A stretch of 54,475 bases of DNA from Aliivibrio sp. S4MY1 (GCF_028765545.1 NZ_JARACP010000022.1:1-54475), one strand, 5' to 3'; positions 33,268-42,309 are shown, numbered from the stretch's first letter. The notes: generated by a model not told the origin, from the letters alone. Made by a program: numbers and translations.

Positions 33268-33696
33268 TCATATACTAAAAGCGCAAGAATAAGAATGGAT
33301 CACTCCCTTAAACGAAGTAATACCATGAGTAACTAACTGCTGATATTGATACTTCATCAAACTAATGCCTTCCTCTTCATTGATCGTTTGAACACCTTCA
33401 ATCTTTAATTTCAATGACAAAAATGAAGTACTGTCAGACAACGCATTCTCCAAACCATCCATACGTAAACAGCATTGAGTCAACATTGAGAGATACACTT
33501 CATCTTCTCGATGAAGGTTTATTTTAATAAAAAAACCACCAATAACATGCAATTGCTCCCCGTCCTCTTTCACTAAACACACCAGATAAATATGGCGATA
33601 CATTGAAGCATTGTCCGTTAATGCATTCATTGTGTATGACATTTTACTGCCGTTAAAAACATAAGAAAACGGAACATAAGCACATTCACTTACCAT
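33268..33696 (-). CDS. hypothetical protein on the minus strand
   Basis: About 142 residues from MVSECAYVPFSYVFNGSKMS; GAGAAT precedes this ATG, whereas the first in-frame ATG (33717) has TAGG directly against it. The middle (IYLVCLVKEDGEQLHVIGGF) is strand-rich; no signal peptide. It is the only minus-strand gene in this neighbourhood and stands alone. Unknown family. Confidence 0.5.
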   Translation of the reverse strand: MVSECAYVPFSYVFNGSKMSYTMNALTDNASMYRHIYLVCLVKEDGEQLHVIGGFFIKINLHREDEVYLSMLTQCCLRMDGLENALSDSTSFLSLKLKIEGVQTINEEEGISLMKYQYQQLVTHGITSFKGVIHSYSCAFSI

Positions 33697-33814
33697 TTTT
33701 ATTCTCAATAAAATCATCCTATTTCACTGTACGTGATGCTCATTGAGTTCAACAAATGGAAACGAAATGAATGTGAAGTGACTCGAAAATCAAAACAGTT
33801 CAAGGAGTAACCTA

Positions 33815-34513
33815 ATGACAAATGCACTCATTAATGACGCTGAAATTCTTGATGAGCAAGAATTGGAAGCACTAGAGCAACACTATACAGAAAGAGAGCA
33901 AGAGCATGAGAAAGAGCGCCACAATGTTAAAGCTCGACTCTCTGGCCACACGTTTTTAAAACGCTGCCACTTACCCATGTATTGGTTAGCAAGACTAAGA
34001 GACATGCATGTTGGTGATACATTTATCATGGCTTCACTCCGTCATCATTATGATGAGATGGACTTTGAAGGTGTCGCTGAAATTTACGCTCAAAAAGAAT
34101 CGAAAGGCGTTTATACACTACGTTCTAATTGGACATTACTTTCCAAACCATCAAGACCTCATCGCTTTTCTGAACTCACTTTTAAAATAGAAAAAGGCGG
34201 AATAATTGCTTTCACAGGAAAACATTCACCTGAGAGCCAACACAGTTTTGTTTTAACCTCAAGATACATCCAATGGTTACTCAAACACGTCACCGCTGAA
34301 GATAATCAACCTTATTTCGATCTTGGTCTTCCCCCGTTTTTAAGTGGCGTTAATGTGGATAAAAACAGTCGAACCACAAGGCGTTTTTATCCAAAAGGTA
34401 AACACAATGAAAAAGGTATTCACTACCTTTTTAATGACGAACAAATGCCAAAAAGCATGATGGAATGTATCGTCGATTATGGCATCGCTTCTGGTGCCAT
34501 CAATTTTTCTTAG
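33815..34513 (+). CDS. hypothetical protein
   Basis: A 232-residue soluble protein. An acidic helical N-terminus (EILDEQELEALEQHYTERE) precedes a mixed domain containing RCHLPMYWLARLRDMHVGDT and GGIIAFTGKHSPESQHSF. A good AAGGAG site stands upstream. It is followed by the H-NS-like genes, so it may belong to the same regulatory block. No family recognised. Confidence 0.6.
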   Translation: MTNALINDAEILDEQELEALEQHYTEREQEHEKERHNVKARLSGHTFLKRCHLPMYWLARLRDMHVGDTFIMASLRHHYDEMDFEGVAEIYAQKESKGVYTLRSNWTLLSKPSRPHRFSELTFKIEKGGIIAFTGKHSPESQHSFVLTSRYIQWLLKHVTAEDNQPYFDLGLPPFLSGVNVDKNSRTTRRFYPKGKHNEKGIHYLFNDEQMPKSMMECIVDYGIASGAINFS

Positions 34514-34549
34514 TTTGAAACTAATCAATAAAACTCAAAAGGAACACTT

Positions 34550-34957
34550 ATGAATCCATTATTAAAAACGCTATTAAACACTCGTACTCTTCATAAAACA
34601 CTGAATGAAGCAACACCTGAGCAAATAGAAACCTTACTTGCCAATGTCATTTTAGTAAGCGACGAAATCAAAGAAATACACCGAAAAAAAGCCGAAGAAG
34701 ACGCCATAAAATTGCAAGAGCTTGAGCTATTCAAACAACAAATCATTGATAAAGGCATTGATTTTGAGGCGCTGTCTAAAATCATGGCAGGCAAACCAAA
34801 AGCCAAAAAGAAAACAGCCACAGCACAAACTGAACTCATTTATCATTATGAAAAAGACGGTGAGAAAAAACAGTGGAATGGTAAAGGTGATATGCCAAAC
34901 ATCATCAAACAAGCCATTCATAATGGCAGTAAGTTAACCGATTTTTTAGCACGTTAA
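34550..34957 (+). CDS. H-NS-like nucleoid-associated protein
   Basis: A 135-residue protein. The N-terminal oligomerisation region is TPEQIETLLANVILVSDEIK with a following coiled coil to about residue 70, then a basic linker (KPKAKKKTATAQ) and the H-NS DNA-binding core YHYEKDGEKKQWNGKGDMPN. The canonical QGR minor-groove loop (TGQGRTP) reads GKGDMP here, with Asp in place of Arg, which may change DNA affinity. Plasmid H-NS proteins usually silence transfer genes and reduce host burden. AAAAGGAA precedes the ATG; the next gene encodes a related but shorter protein. Confidence 0.8.
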   Translation: MNPLLKTLLNTRTLHKTLNEATPEQIETLLANVILVSDEIKEIHRKKAEEDAIKLQELELFKQQIIDKGIDFEALSKIMAGKPKAKKKTATAQTELIYHYEKDGEKKQWNGKGDMPNIIKQAIHNGSKLTDFLAR

Positions 34958-34972
34958 TGTAAGGGCTACATC

Positions 34973-35233
34973 ATGAGAGCAGAGCAAGATAACATACTCA
35001 CAATCAATGATATTGATAACGAACTTCACTCAATTACACCAGAGCAAATGGAAGGGGCACTAGGAAAATTTGAAGCCATCATGGAACGTCTCATTACTGG
35101 ATGTGATGAGACTTCTGAGCAAGGGTTGCAAGAAAAAGAACGACTGCAACGATTTGAAAAAGACATCCTTAACAGCAACTTTAAATCAAAAAACCAAAGC
35201 ACATTAACAGAAAATAAGCACACGAAAAAATGA
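34973..35233 (+). CDS. truncated H-NS-like protein (oligomerisation domain only)
   Basis: An 86-residue protein whose segment ITPEQMEGALGKFEAIMERL aligns with ATPEQIETLLANVILVSDEI of the H-NS-like protein just upstream, and whose next helix (QEKERLQRFEKDIL) matches its coiled coil. There is no C-terminal DNA-binding core. This is the layout of H-NST-type antagonists, which bind H-NS and loosen silencing. AAGG precedes the ATG by suitable spacing, 15 bases after the first gene's stop. Origin by partial duplication is likely; the anti-silencing role is inference. Confidence 0.6.
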   Translation: MRAEQDNILTINDIDNELHSITPEQMEGALGKFEAIMERLITGCDETSEQGLQEKERLQRFEKDILNSNFKSKNQSTLTENKHTKK

Positions 35234-35290
35234 AATGAACGATCATTTATTTTGATGTTCGCTTTTGCTTTTCTATCGCTCTTTCTGTCT
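35233..35290. repeat. dispersed ~50-bp repeat, copy 2
   Basis: Second copy of the pattern at 33154: AAATGAACGATCATTT, then TGATGTTCGC and CTTTTCTATCGCTC. It begins at the stop codon of the truncated H-NS-like gene. Confidence 0.7.
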
Positions 35291-36155
35291 TTTTATCTCG
35301 CTCTTCATCGCTCTACCTCCCGCTTTTCTCTCTCGTCTCTTTTGCTTTTTTGCTCTGCTCTTTTCACAAAGAAACCAGACATTAGCGAATAACAAACAGA
35401 TGACTTCATACATAAAATGAAAGCCACATTTCAATCCTTAAGGATTGTTAAATGGCTTGAATGCTTGAGTGAAAATTACGAGCCTAAGCGAAGGAAGGTG
35501 AACTGCTTTTCAAACTTAACGACGACGCGCCGTGCGCCAAAGGAGTTCTAGTTTGCCCTGCTTAAAAAAGGATTCAATCGCTGAAAGCGTCCCCCATCGT
35601 GGGGGGAGGAGCGAAGCGAAATTGCTAATTCTTTTTTCAGTGCGCAGCATCTAACGCCGCGTTGAGCCCCGCGAAACCAAGTTAGACGGGGGAGCCGAAA
35701 TAAACGTGTAGCCCCAGCGTAAAGCACGAGCCTCCCCAGAGGCGTTTTATTTTGGGGGCTTGCCCCGCACAACCGTTGAGTAACACGAGACCAAGCCCGT
35801 TTTGGTAGTTGATTAGGCTATTTTTGAGCAAGTTAGGAACGACACGGCCAAAAAGAGCGTAAATCACCTTCAAAAGGGGCTTGGTCTCGCGTAGCGATAC
35901 GGTTTTGCGCGCTCTTGACTTGCTCCCTGTCGGACGTTCAGGACAGAGGGGAGATTTCTGTTGACCTTGACCTTAAAAGACTGAAAAAACACGTTTTTTC
36001 TGTATCTCTAGCTCGCTTGCGAGTGCTCCTTCTTGCTTTTCTCTTTCTCCACTCTCGATGTTAACCCTCGGTGTCAGCTCTCGGTGTGACAGAAACACCG
36101 AGGATAAACACCGAATGCAGACACCGACAAGAACATTTATAGGAAAGAATTTACT
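35291..36155. other. oriT: gene-free, hairpin-rich region: candidate oriT
   Basis: About 860 bases with no credible gene; the open frames on the minus strand are GC-skewed shadows. It contains a 16-bp perfect palindrome CAATCCTTAAGGATTG inside a longer imperfect one with AAGCCA/TGGCTT ends (35421-35458), a CCCCCA-TCG-TGGGGG hairpin (35591-35605), and a 13-bp inverted repeat CGAGACCAAGCCC (35786-35798) against its complement at 35877-35889. Lying directly before the coupling-protein and relaxase genes, it is the natural place for the transfer origin. The nick site cannot be assigned by eye. Confidence 0.45.
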
Positions 36156-38156
36156 ATGCTTGAACACATCGAATTTATGCTGTTTAAAATCGCCATACTC
36201 ACAGGCTCGGCGCTCTATTCATTCACCGATACGTGGGGCTGGTTTCTCTCTTTTATCGCTGGGGTTGGCTTACCAACCCTCTACTTTGATAAACCCAAAA
36301 CGGACAAAGACGAAAGTATTTTTCGTCGAGCGATTATCGCTACTTCTGTTTTGTTTTTTATCTTTGGAACGATCTCAAACATAACGATCCCAACGTTATT
36401 AGTTTGGATCCAACGATCACAACTGACTCAGATTGTGAGTATCGAATATTCATGGCAAGCGTATTTATTATGGCCAAGTTTATTCCTTGGTTTGTTTCTT
36501 CATGTTTTCGTTCGCCGTCAACTTTCACCGTTAAAAAACAAACTGAAAACCGACTTAACCAAGAAGTCATCGCTGGTTCGAGAAGAGAGAACCGACGTCA
36601 GAAACATCCGTCAGTTTTTACCTGATACCGTGGAATACGATCCCCTTGATTTCATCGATATTAATAAGGGAATGTTTGTCGGATTAGATCGCCATCAACA
36701 ACCGCAATACATCCCAATGGGTGACTGGCAAAAACAACACGCCGATATTTTAGGAACGACGGGCGCAGGTAAAGGCGTTGCATCAGGAATGCTGCTTTAT
36801 CAAAGCATCATGGCTGACGAAGGTGTCTTTGTTTTAGATCCAAAAAACGACGAATGGGCGCCACACTTATTTAAGTATGCGTGTGAGCAAGCGGGCAAAC
36901 CGTTCTACTTAATCGATCTGAACCTTAAAGAATATCAACTCGATCTCTTTGCGGGTATCAACAAAGATCAAATCGAAGAATTACTCGTCGCGGGATTAAG
37001 TTTGGCTGAAAAAGGGGACATCGCCGACTTCTATCGTATCGATGACAGAAAGGCAGCTCGTGAAGCGCCGTTCTTAGCCAGTGACGATGAAATAAGATCC
37101 ATTGAAGCGCTATTTAATAGTGAGCATGTTCAATCTCTCGCTGAAAAAGTAAAAGCCTTTTATGGAAAAATGGAAGAGCTAGCGTTGATTAAATCAATCA
37201 ATGCCATTGGCGGATTAAACCTCAAAGATATTTTTGATAATGGCGGCTGCTGCTACATCATCGGCTCACTGCGTAACAGTAAAATAATCATCGCCCAGCG
37301 CATGATCTTAATTCGACTGTTTCAACTTGCCGAAGAGCGTGATCGCGTAAAAACAAAACCAAGGCCCATCGCCATTTTCTTAGATGAATTAAAATACCAT
37401 TTATCCAAAGCGGCACTTGAAGGATTAGGCGCCGCTCGTGATAAAGGCGTTCACATCATCATGGCACACCAATCCGTTGCCGATTTAAAAGACTGCCCCG
37501 CCGACTTAAACGGTGAAGCCGTTGTGGGTGCCGTGGTTGAAAACACCAAATTCAAATTGGTGTACAAACTTCAAGATCCAGAGACCGCCGAATGGGTATC
37601 TAAAATGTCAGGCACTATTTTAGTTGATGATGAAACCAAACAAATTGAAAACAGTCGCGTCTTAACCGAAAACATCACCAATGAGCGCAGCGTTCGATTA
37701 GCAGAAAGAGCCTTGGTTGATACCAATATGCTGCAAAGTTTACCGCCCTTTGTGAGCTACATCTTCACCCCAAACGAGCCCCCAAGACCATCACTCATTT
37801 CACCAATCAAAGTGAAAAAAGAAACCTTAGTTTTTCACAATATGAATAGTGAAGAGGTTCCATCATTAACGCCTTTGGATGATCTGAATGATGACAATTT
37901 TGACATCAGTACCACCGAAGAGGCGAGCCAGCATGACTCTGATACAGAGCCATCAGAAGAAGACTCTTCGGTGGCACCATCCGATCCTTTTGCAAGTGAA
38001 GAGGACGACGATGAAAGCAATTATGATTTTGGCGTATCTGACTCAGAAGAGCAGGAAGAGCCAGCAGAAAGTGAAGAAACACCCACTATCGAAGAGTGCG
38101 AGAAAACAGTGGATGACTTATTTAATCAATTAACACAAAAGGAAAAACAAGAATGA
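36156..38156 (+). CDS. VirD4/TraG-type coupling protein (MobB-like)
   Basis: A 666-residue membrane ATPase. Transmembrane segments lie at about 5-45, 55-80 and 90-112. Walker A is GTTGAGKGV near residue 200 and Walker B is IAIFLDELKYH near 408, with AHQSVADLKD following as the TraG C-motif. It recruits the relaxase-DNA complex to the VirB channel. The last ~110 residues are an unusual Asp/Glu/Ser-rich tail (for example SEEDSSVAPSDPFASEEDDD), possibly a docking or electrostatic switch. Its partner relaxase is of CloDF13 MobC type, so it may correspond to MobB. The stop overlaps the next start (ATGA). Confidence 0.9.
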   Translation: MLEHIEFMLFKIAILTGSALYSFTDTWGWFLSFIAGVGLPTLYFDKPKTDKDESIFRRAIIATSVLFFIFGTISNITIPTLLVWIQRSQLTQIVSIEYSWQAYLLWPSLFLGLFLHVFVRRQLSPLKNKLKTDLTKKSSLVREERTDVRNIRQFLPDTVEYDPLDFIDINKGMFVGLDRHQQPQYIPMGDWQKQHADILGTTGAGKGVASGMLLYQSIMADEGVFVLDPKNDEWAPHLFKYACEQAGKPFYLIDLNLKEYQLDLFAGINKDQIEELLVAGLSLAEKGDIADFYRIDDRKAAREAPFLASDDEIRSIEALFNSEHVQSLAEKVKAFYGKMEELALIKSINAIGGLNLKDIFDNGGCCYIIGSLRNSKIIIAQRMILIRLFQLAEERDRVKTKPRPIAIFLDELKYHLSKAALEGLGAARDKGVHIIMAHQSVADLKDCPADLNGEAVVGAVVENTKFKLVYKLQDPETAEWVSKMSGTILVDDETKQIENSRVLTENITNERSVRLAERALVDTNMLQSLPPFVSYIFTPNEPPRPSLISPIKVKKETLVFHNMNSEEVPSLTPLDDLNDDNFDISTTEEASQHDSDTEPSEEDSSVAPSDPFASEEDDDESNYDFGVSDSEEQEEPAESEETPTIEECEKTVDDLFNQLTQKEKQE

Positions 38157-38686
38157 AATTCCACAATAAAAAACTGGCTCTGCTATGGCAACACGATTTA
38201 CTGACACCAAGCACAAAAAGAAAGCCCATTGATGGCCAGTTTATTTTCAGTAGTATCTTTTCTGTCTACGCGTTTTCCACTCGAAACGATCAAACCATAT
38301 CAACCCTGTTCGCAAAAAAGGTGATTGAAAAAATAGGAAATGATCTGCGAGCGTTTCGACTCTCAATCAAAAAACAATCCTCAGTGTTCAATGATGGGAT
38401 TGACCCAATTGAATTACGAGTGTTTACGCCTAACAACGACTATGAGTTCACGATCCATCAAGACAAACTCAGTCCAGAAAATACCATGCTCGTGAAAATA
38501 TTCATGGCCATGGACGTTTTTATTATTGATCTAAACAAAGCCTTATTTAATGGCGAGCTCAACAGCCAACAAAAACAAGCTTATCAAATAGGCGTACTCA
38601 ATCAACTGGCTCACTTATTAGAAACCGTGAATACCACCTGTATTGATTTTCATAAATTAAGAAAAAGCCAATCAAATAAAGGATGA
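38153..38686 (+). CDS. hypothetical protein between coupling protein and relaxase
   Basis: A 177-residue soluble, mostly helical protein with some strands (DPIELRVFTPNNDYEFTIHQ) and a long helix (QKQAYQIGVLNQLAHLLETV). It is coupled to the coupling-protein gene by ATGA and lies three bases before mobC, so co-expression in the relaxosome block is certain from layout. No known family. Confidence 0.65.
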   Translation: MKFHNKKLALLWQHDLLTPSTKRKPIDGQFIFSSIFSVYAFSTRNDQTISTLFAKKVIEKIGNDLRAFRLSIKKQSSVFNDGIDPIELRVFTPNNDYEFTIHQDKLSPENTMLVKIFMAMDVFIIDLNKALFNGELNSQQKQAYQIGVLNQLAHLLETVNTTCIDFHKLRKSQSNKG

Positions 38687-38689
38687 TGG

Positions 38690-39427
38690 ATGATCATTTC
38701 TGACCCTAAAAAAAGAGCCGAACGTTACTCAGAAAAACAAACGCTGGTCTTGAATTATTTAAAACAAGAAACCTACAGCGACATTCCCAACCTTATGTTG
38801 TTACTAAATTATAAAAAACGACAACCATTAGACCTTCTCTTAAAAAAAATGAAGTCCATCGGGCTTATCGAAAAATTTGAATACGGGTTTAGAGACATAA
38901 AAGTCAAAATATGGGGGATCACCATCGATGGCATGATACAAACCGCGGACGCTAAAGATACCGATGACTTTCAGCACTTTGAACCTTCAAAAATAAAAAC
39001 ATGGACAATGATCCATCACTTGATGAATCAAGAAGTTCGGATTTATTTAGAACGCAATGGCTGGTCACATTGGCAAAACGCCGACCGTTACACCTTTAGA
39101 AAAAAATATCCTGTTCCTCACCGACCTGACGCATTGATCATCGCCCCCAACGGCCACACCATTGCGATAGAAACAGAGCGAACACTAAAAACCAAACCGC
39201 GATACCAAGAAATATTGAAAAGCCATCTACTGGCCAAGAAAAATAAATATTGGTCCAAAGTCATCTACGTGGTTCCTGACAGTAAAACCAAAATTGCCCT
39301 CACCAATCGCTTTAACAACATCACTTACGTCAACATGAATGGATCACGTATCACTCTGACGGACGATCACCGAAAAACATTCCACATATTCACATTAGAA
39401 GAAATGAAGACACTCGTTATTCATTGA
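38690..39427 (+). CDS. mobC: MOB_C-family relaxase (MobC)
   Basis: A 245-residue protein resembling CloDF13 MobC. It has an N-terminal winged-helix part (KQETYSDIPNLMLLLNYKKR, then GLIEKFEYGFRDIKV) and a C-terminal PD-(D/E)xK-like core: HRPDALIIAPNG, AIETERTLKTKPRYQEILKS, and SKVIYVVPDSKTK. The conserved H-R-P-D and I-E-T-E-R residues are the expected active-site acids of this relaxase class, which has no HUH motif. Length equals the CloDF13 protein. AAGGATG precedes the ATG. It is the only relaxase candidate in the window and is followed by a terminator. Confidence 0.8.
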   Translation: MIISDPKKRAERYSEKQTLVLNYLKQETYSDIPNLMLLLNYKKRQPLDLLLKKMKSIGLIEKFEYGFRDIKVKIWGITIDGMIQTADAKDTDDFQHFEPSKIKTWTMIHHLMNQEVRIYLERNGWSHWQNADRYTFRKKYPVPHRPDALIIAPNGHTIAIETERTLKTKPRYQEILKSHLLAKKNKYWSKVIYVVPDSKTKIALTNRFNNITYVNMNGSRITLTDDHRKTFHIFTLEEMKTLVIH

Positions 39428-39452
39428 GTTTCATTCTTCCTCAACAAATACC

Positions 39453-39492
39453 GCCCTTACTTTCTAAAAAAGTTTAAGGGCTTTTTATTTTA
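39453..39492 (+). terminator. terminator after mobC
   Basis: GCCCTTA pairs with TAAGGGC around a 15-base loop and is followed by a T-rich run. It ends the mob block just before topB. Confidence 0.75.
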
Positions 39493-39504
39493 TAGGAGCG
39501 TCAC

Positions 39505-41748
39505 ATGCGCGTATTTATTGCAGAAAAACCAAGTTTAGCCGAAGCCATTGTTATTGGTCTTGGCGGAAAGCCTAACGCCTCAGAAAAAAAAGCCGGTTAC
39601 TACCAACATGGCAATGACAAGATCACATGGTGTTATGGCCATATGCTCGAATTATTCGATCCAGAAGACTATGATCCAAAATTCAAAAAATGGTCGCTGG
39701 ATGATTTACCCATTAAAGCCACCTTTCCACCAAAACTGAAAGTCATTCAAAAAAGCCAAGTGCAATTCAATGTCATTTCAAAACTCATCAAAGAAGCCGA
39801 CACCTTAGTTCATGCGGGCGATCCCGACGATGAAGGTTGTTTACTGGTTGATGAAATTCTAACGCACGTGAATAACACCAAACCTGTTGAACGTTTATTG
39901 ATTGCCGACTTAAATGAAAATCCCGTGAAAGAAGCCCTCGCCTCTATGCGCCCAAACAGTGAGTTTCAACATCAAACTCAAAGCGCGTTAGCTCGCTCTA
40001 TTGGCGATCAATTGTTTGGCTACAACCTAACACGTGCTTACACCCTTAAAGCGCGTGAGAAAGGCTGTGAGAACGTGCTTAATGTGGGTAGAGTACAAAG
40101 CGCCGTCTATGGGTTAATCAATCAGCGAACCCTTGCTAACTTAAACCACACAGAGTCATTTTATTATCTTCTCAACGGTCATTTTTCTATTGCTGGAAAA
40201 ACAGTGAATGCCAGGTTAATTCCCAATGCCGACACCAGTGAATTGGATGAAAAAAATCGTTTAATTTCTGAGTTGGACGCTGCGCTCATCAAAGAAGTGT
40301 GTGATCAAAAACCAGCTCGTATTCTTTCTATTGAAAATAGAAAAGAAAACAAAGCGGCACCATTGCCTTTCAACTTATCCAAGCTTCAACAAACCTGTGC
40401 TAAAAAATGGGGATACAAAGCCACTGAAACGTTAGACATCGTTCAAAAGCTGTATGAAACGCATAAGCTATTAACCTACCCGCGCTCAGATTGTCGTTAC
40501 TTATCTGACGAGCATTTGAATAAAGCCTCTGACATTCTCGCGGCTATTGCCGGCACAAGCTCAACCTTGGTAAAAAACATTGATGGGGCAAACCTTGGAG
40601 CGAAACACAAAGCGTTCAACAGTAAAAACATCACCGCCCATCATGCGATTATTCCAACAGAAAAAAATGGCAGCAGTTGCACTCTGACGGAAAAAGAAAG
40701 CAACGTGTATCACTTGGTGGCCACAAGTTTCATTGCTCTATTCTACCCTGATTCTGTGCGTGACAAAGTAAAAGCCATGATTGGCTGCGGTGAGCAAGAA
40801 TTTGCGGCAACCCAATCCACCATTGATAAGCAAGGCTGGGAAGTGCTTTATCAAGGTGAATACAACGATGAGCCCAATGATAACGCCTTTGATTTGGCAT
40901 TGTTAAAGCAAGGGGATGAAGGCCACTGTGAGCTTGTCACCATCGATAAGAAAAAAACTCAGCCTCTAAAATACTTCACAGAATCAACGCTATTAGCAGC
41001 TATGAGCCGTGCTGCAAAATACGTCTCCAGTCCTGAGCTAAGAAAAGCGTTAGAAGAAAAGGACAAAGACAATAAATCAGAGTCGGGGTCAATTGGCACC
41101 GAAGCCACCCGCGCTTCTATTTTGGCAAAAATAGAAAGCAACACCCACTTAGTGAGTGTTGTCAGTGAAAAAGGTTACAAAGAAAAAGTCTATAAAACGA
41201 CCACGGCAGGTCAAGAGTTCTGTGCGTTATTGCCAGATGAAATTATCACTCCTGATACCTCGGCACTTTGGGCCGATTACCAAGCCAGCATCAAAAAAGG
41301 CGAACTCGATACAAAAACGTTCGTTAGCTACATCGATTGTTATCTTGAAACTCAAGTTCAATTTGTAAAAGAGAACGGCGTGGCCATCACGGTAGCGGAT
41401 AAAATCACCTGTCCAACCTGTCAAAAAGGCAGCATCACTAAGCGTAAAGGAAAGAATGGAATATTCCATGCGTGTAATCGCTACCCTGATTGTAAAACCG
41501 CGTTTCAAGATAAAAAGGGTAAGCCTGATTTTGATCCAAAACCTAAGAAAAAAGAGGGGCCATCCAATGCTGAAAAGTTTGGTGTGATCAGTGCTAGTGA
41601 ATTTTGTAAGCAATGTGGAAAGCCGCTTGCAAGAAAGCCCGCGAAGAAAGAAGGATCGTTCTGGTGGGGATGTACTGGTTTTCCGACCTGTAAGGTTCGT
41701 TTCTTTGACAAAGACGGCAAACCAGACAGAGATAAAGGGGAATTATAA
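39505..41748 (+). CDS. topB: topoisomerase III (TopB/TraE-like)
   Basis: A 747-residue type IA topoisomerase. The N-terminal Toprim domain has HAGDPDDEG near residue 113; the active-site Tyr lies in TYPRSDC near 327; C-terminal zinc ribbons are CPTC...CNRYPDC and CKQC...CTGFPTC (about 635-735). It passes single strands and decatenates DNA during replication or transfer. Plasmid-encoded TopB/TraE proteins of broad-host plasmids have the same architecture. AGGAGCG precedes the ATG, and a terminator follows. Confidence 0.95.
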   Translation: MRVFIAEKPSLAEAIVIGLGGKPNASEKKAGYYQHGNDKITWCYGHMLELFDPEDYDPKFKKWSLDDLPIKATFPPKLKVIQKSQVQFNVISKLIKEADTLVHAGDPDDEGCLLVDEILTHVNNTKPVERLLIADLNENPVKEALASMRPNSEFQHQTQSALARSIGDQLFGYNLTRAYTLKAREKGCENVLNVGRVQSAVYGLINQRTLANLNHTESFYYLLNGHFSIAGKTVNARLIPNADTSELDEKNRLISELDAALIKEVCDQKPARILSIENRKENKAAPLPFNLSKLQQTCAKKWGYKATETLDIVQKLYETHKLLTYPRSDCRYLSDEHLNKASDILAAIAGTSSTLVKNIDGANLGAKHKAFNSKNITAHHAIIPTEKNGSSCTLTEKESNVYHLVATSFIALFYPDSVRDKVKAMIGCGEQEFAATQSTIDKQGWEVLYQGEYNDEPNDNAFDLALLKQGDEGHCELVTIDKKKTQPLKYFTESTLLAAMSRAAKYVSSPELRKALEEKDKDNKSESGSIGTEATRASILAKIESNTHLVSVVSEKGYKEKVYKTTTAGQEFCALLPDEIITPDTSALWADYQASIKKGELDTKTFVSYIDCYLETQVQFVKENGVAITVADKITCPTCQKGSITKRKGKNGIFHACNRYPDCKTAFQDKKGKPDFDPKPKKKEGPSNAEKFGVISASEFCKQCGKPLARKPAKKEGSFWWGCTGFPTCKVRFFDKDGKPDRDKGEL

Positions 41749-41878
41749 TTAGAGAAAAAGAAGTGACACGTCTTTAAATCTTCACTACTATCAAAGGGTA
41801 TGTATAACTCCATACAAAAACCTTTGTATTATTTTATTTATACCCCTATATAAATAAATTGTTTCAAATAGCAAATTA

Positions 41879-41907
41879 GCCATGCCCTAACGGGTGTGGC
41901 TTTTTTT
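41879..41907 (+). terminator. terminator after topB
   Basis: GCCATGCCC pairs with GGGTGTGGC around TAAC and is followed by seven T. Confidence 0.85.
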
Positions 41908-42054
41908 GTGCCCAAAAATCACAACCCGCTACCGTGATACGCTTTCCATAAAGAAAGCAAATAAGTAAAAAGAACACAACAACATGACATAAACTAAACA
42001 CTCATCTTACTGCAACCTATTATTGGTTGTTGTTTAGCGATAATTATCGTATTC

Positions 42055-42092
42055 AGTGAGTCTCATCTCGGATTTTGAGCCTCACTTTTTTT
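42055..42092 (+). terminator. second stem-loop with T-run downstream of topB
   Basis: AGTGAG...CTCACT closes a loop of about 20 bases followed by TTTTTTT. Backs up the terminator at 41879. Confidence 0.5.
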
Positions 42093-42116
42093 CACTTCAA
42101 ATTTGGCAAATAAAAA

Positions 42117-42141
42117 ACCCACAAGATACAATCCTGTGGGT
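42117..42141 (-). terminator. terminator for the small Cys-rich gene
   Basis: ACCCACAAGAT/ATCCTGTGGGT hairpin with an ACA loop; on the minus strand it is followed by a U-run. Its ~60-bp surroundings are nearly repeated at 42946-43005 after ardC. Confidence 0.75.
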
Positions 42142-42156
42142 CAATTTAGTGATATT

Positions 42157-42309
42157 TCACAATGGATACTCAGCAGATAAACCACAACAATGACAATCAA
42201 AACTCGCCATGCCAGTGTCGTAATTGTTGCAGATCTCACCGTCATGCGTATCACAATGAGAGCAATAAACATCCTGTTGGATCTCTTCTGAAATAGATAA
42301 TATCGTCAT
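42157..42309 (-). CDS. small Cys-rich (zinc-ribbon-like) protein
   Basis: A 50-residue protein MTILSISEEIQQDVYCSHCD, then ICNNYDTGMASFDCHCCGLS. Six cysteines arranged as CSHC and CHCC with an additional Cys between suggest a zinc-ribbon. An AGGAG site about nine bases before the ATG and its own terminator support it as a real gene. It lies downstream of the KlcA/ArdB-like gene on the same strand, in an anti-restriction island. Function unknown. Confidence 0.6.
   Translation of the reverse strand: MTILSISEEIQQDVYCSHCDTHDGEICNNYDTGMASFDCHCCGLSAEYPL

Noticed and set aside
35548-36167. Minus-strand open frames in the candidate oriT region
   Set aside because: Pro/Arg-rich translations from a hairpin-rich, GC-skewed region, no ribosome binding sites; look noncoding.
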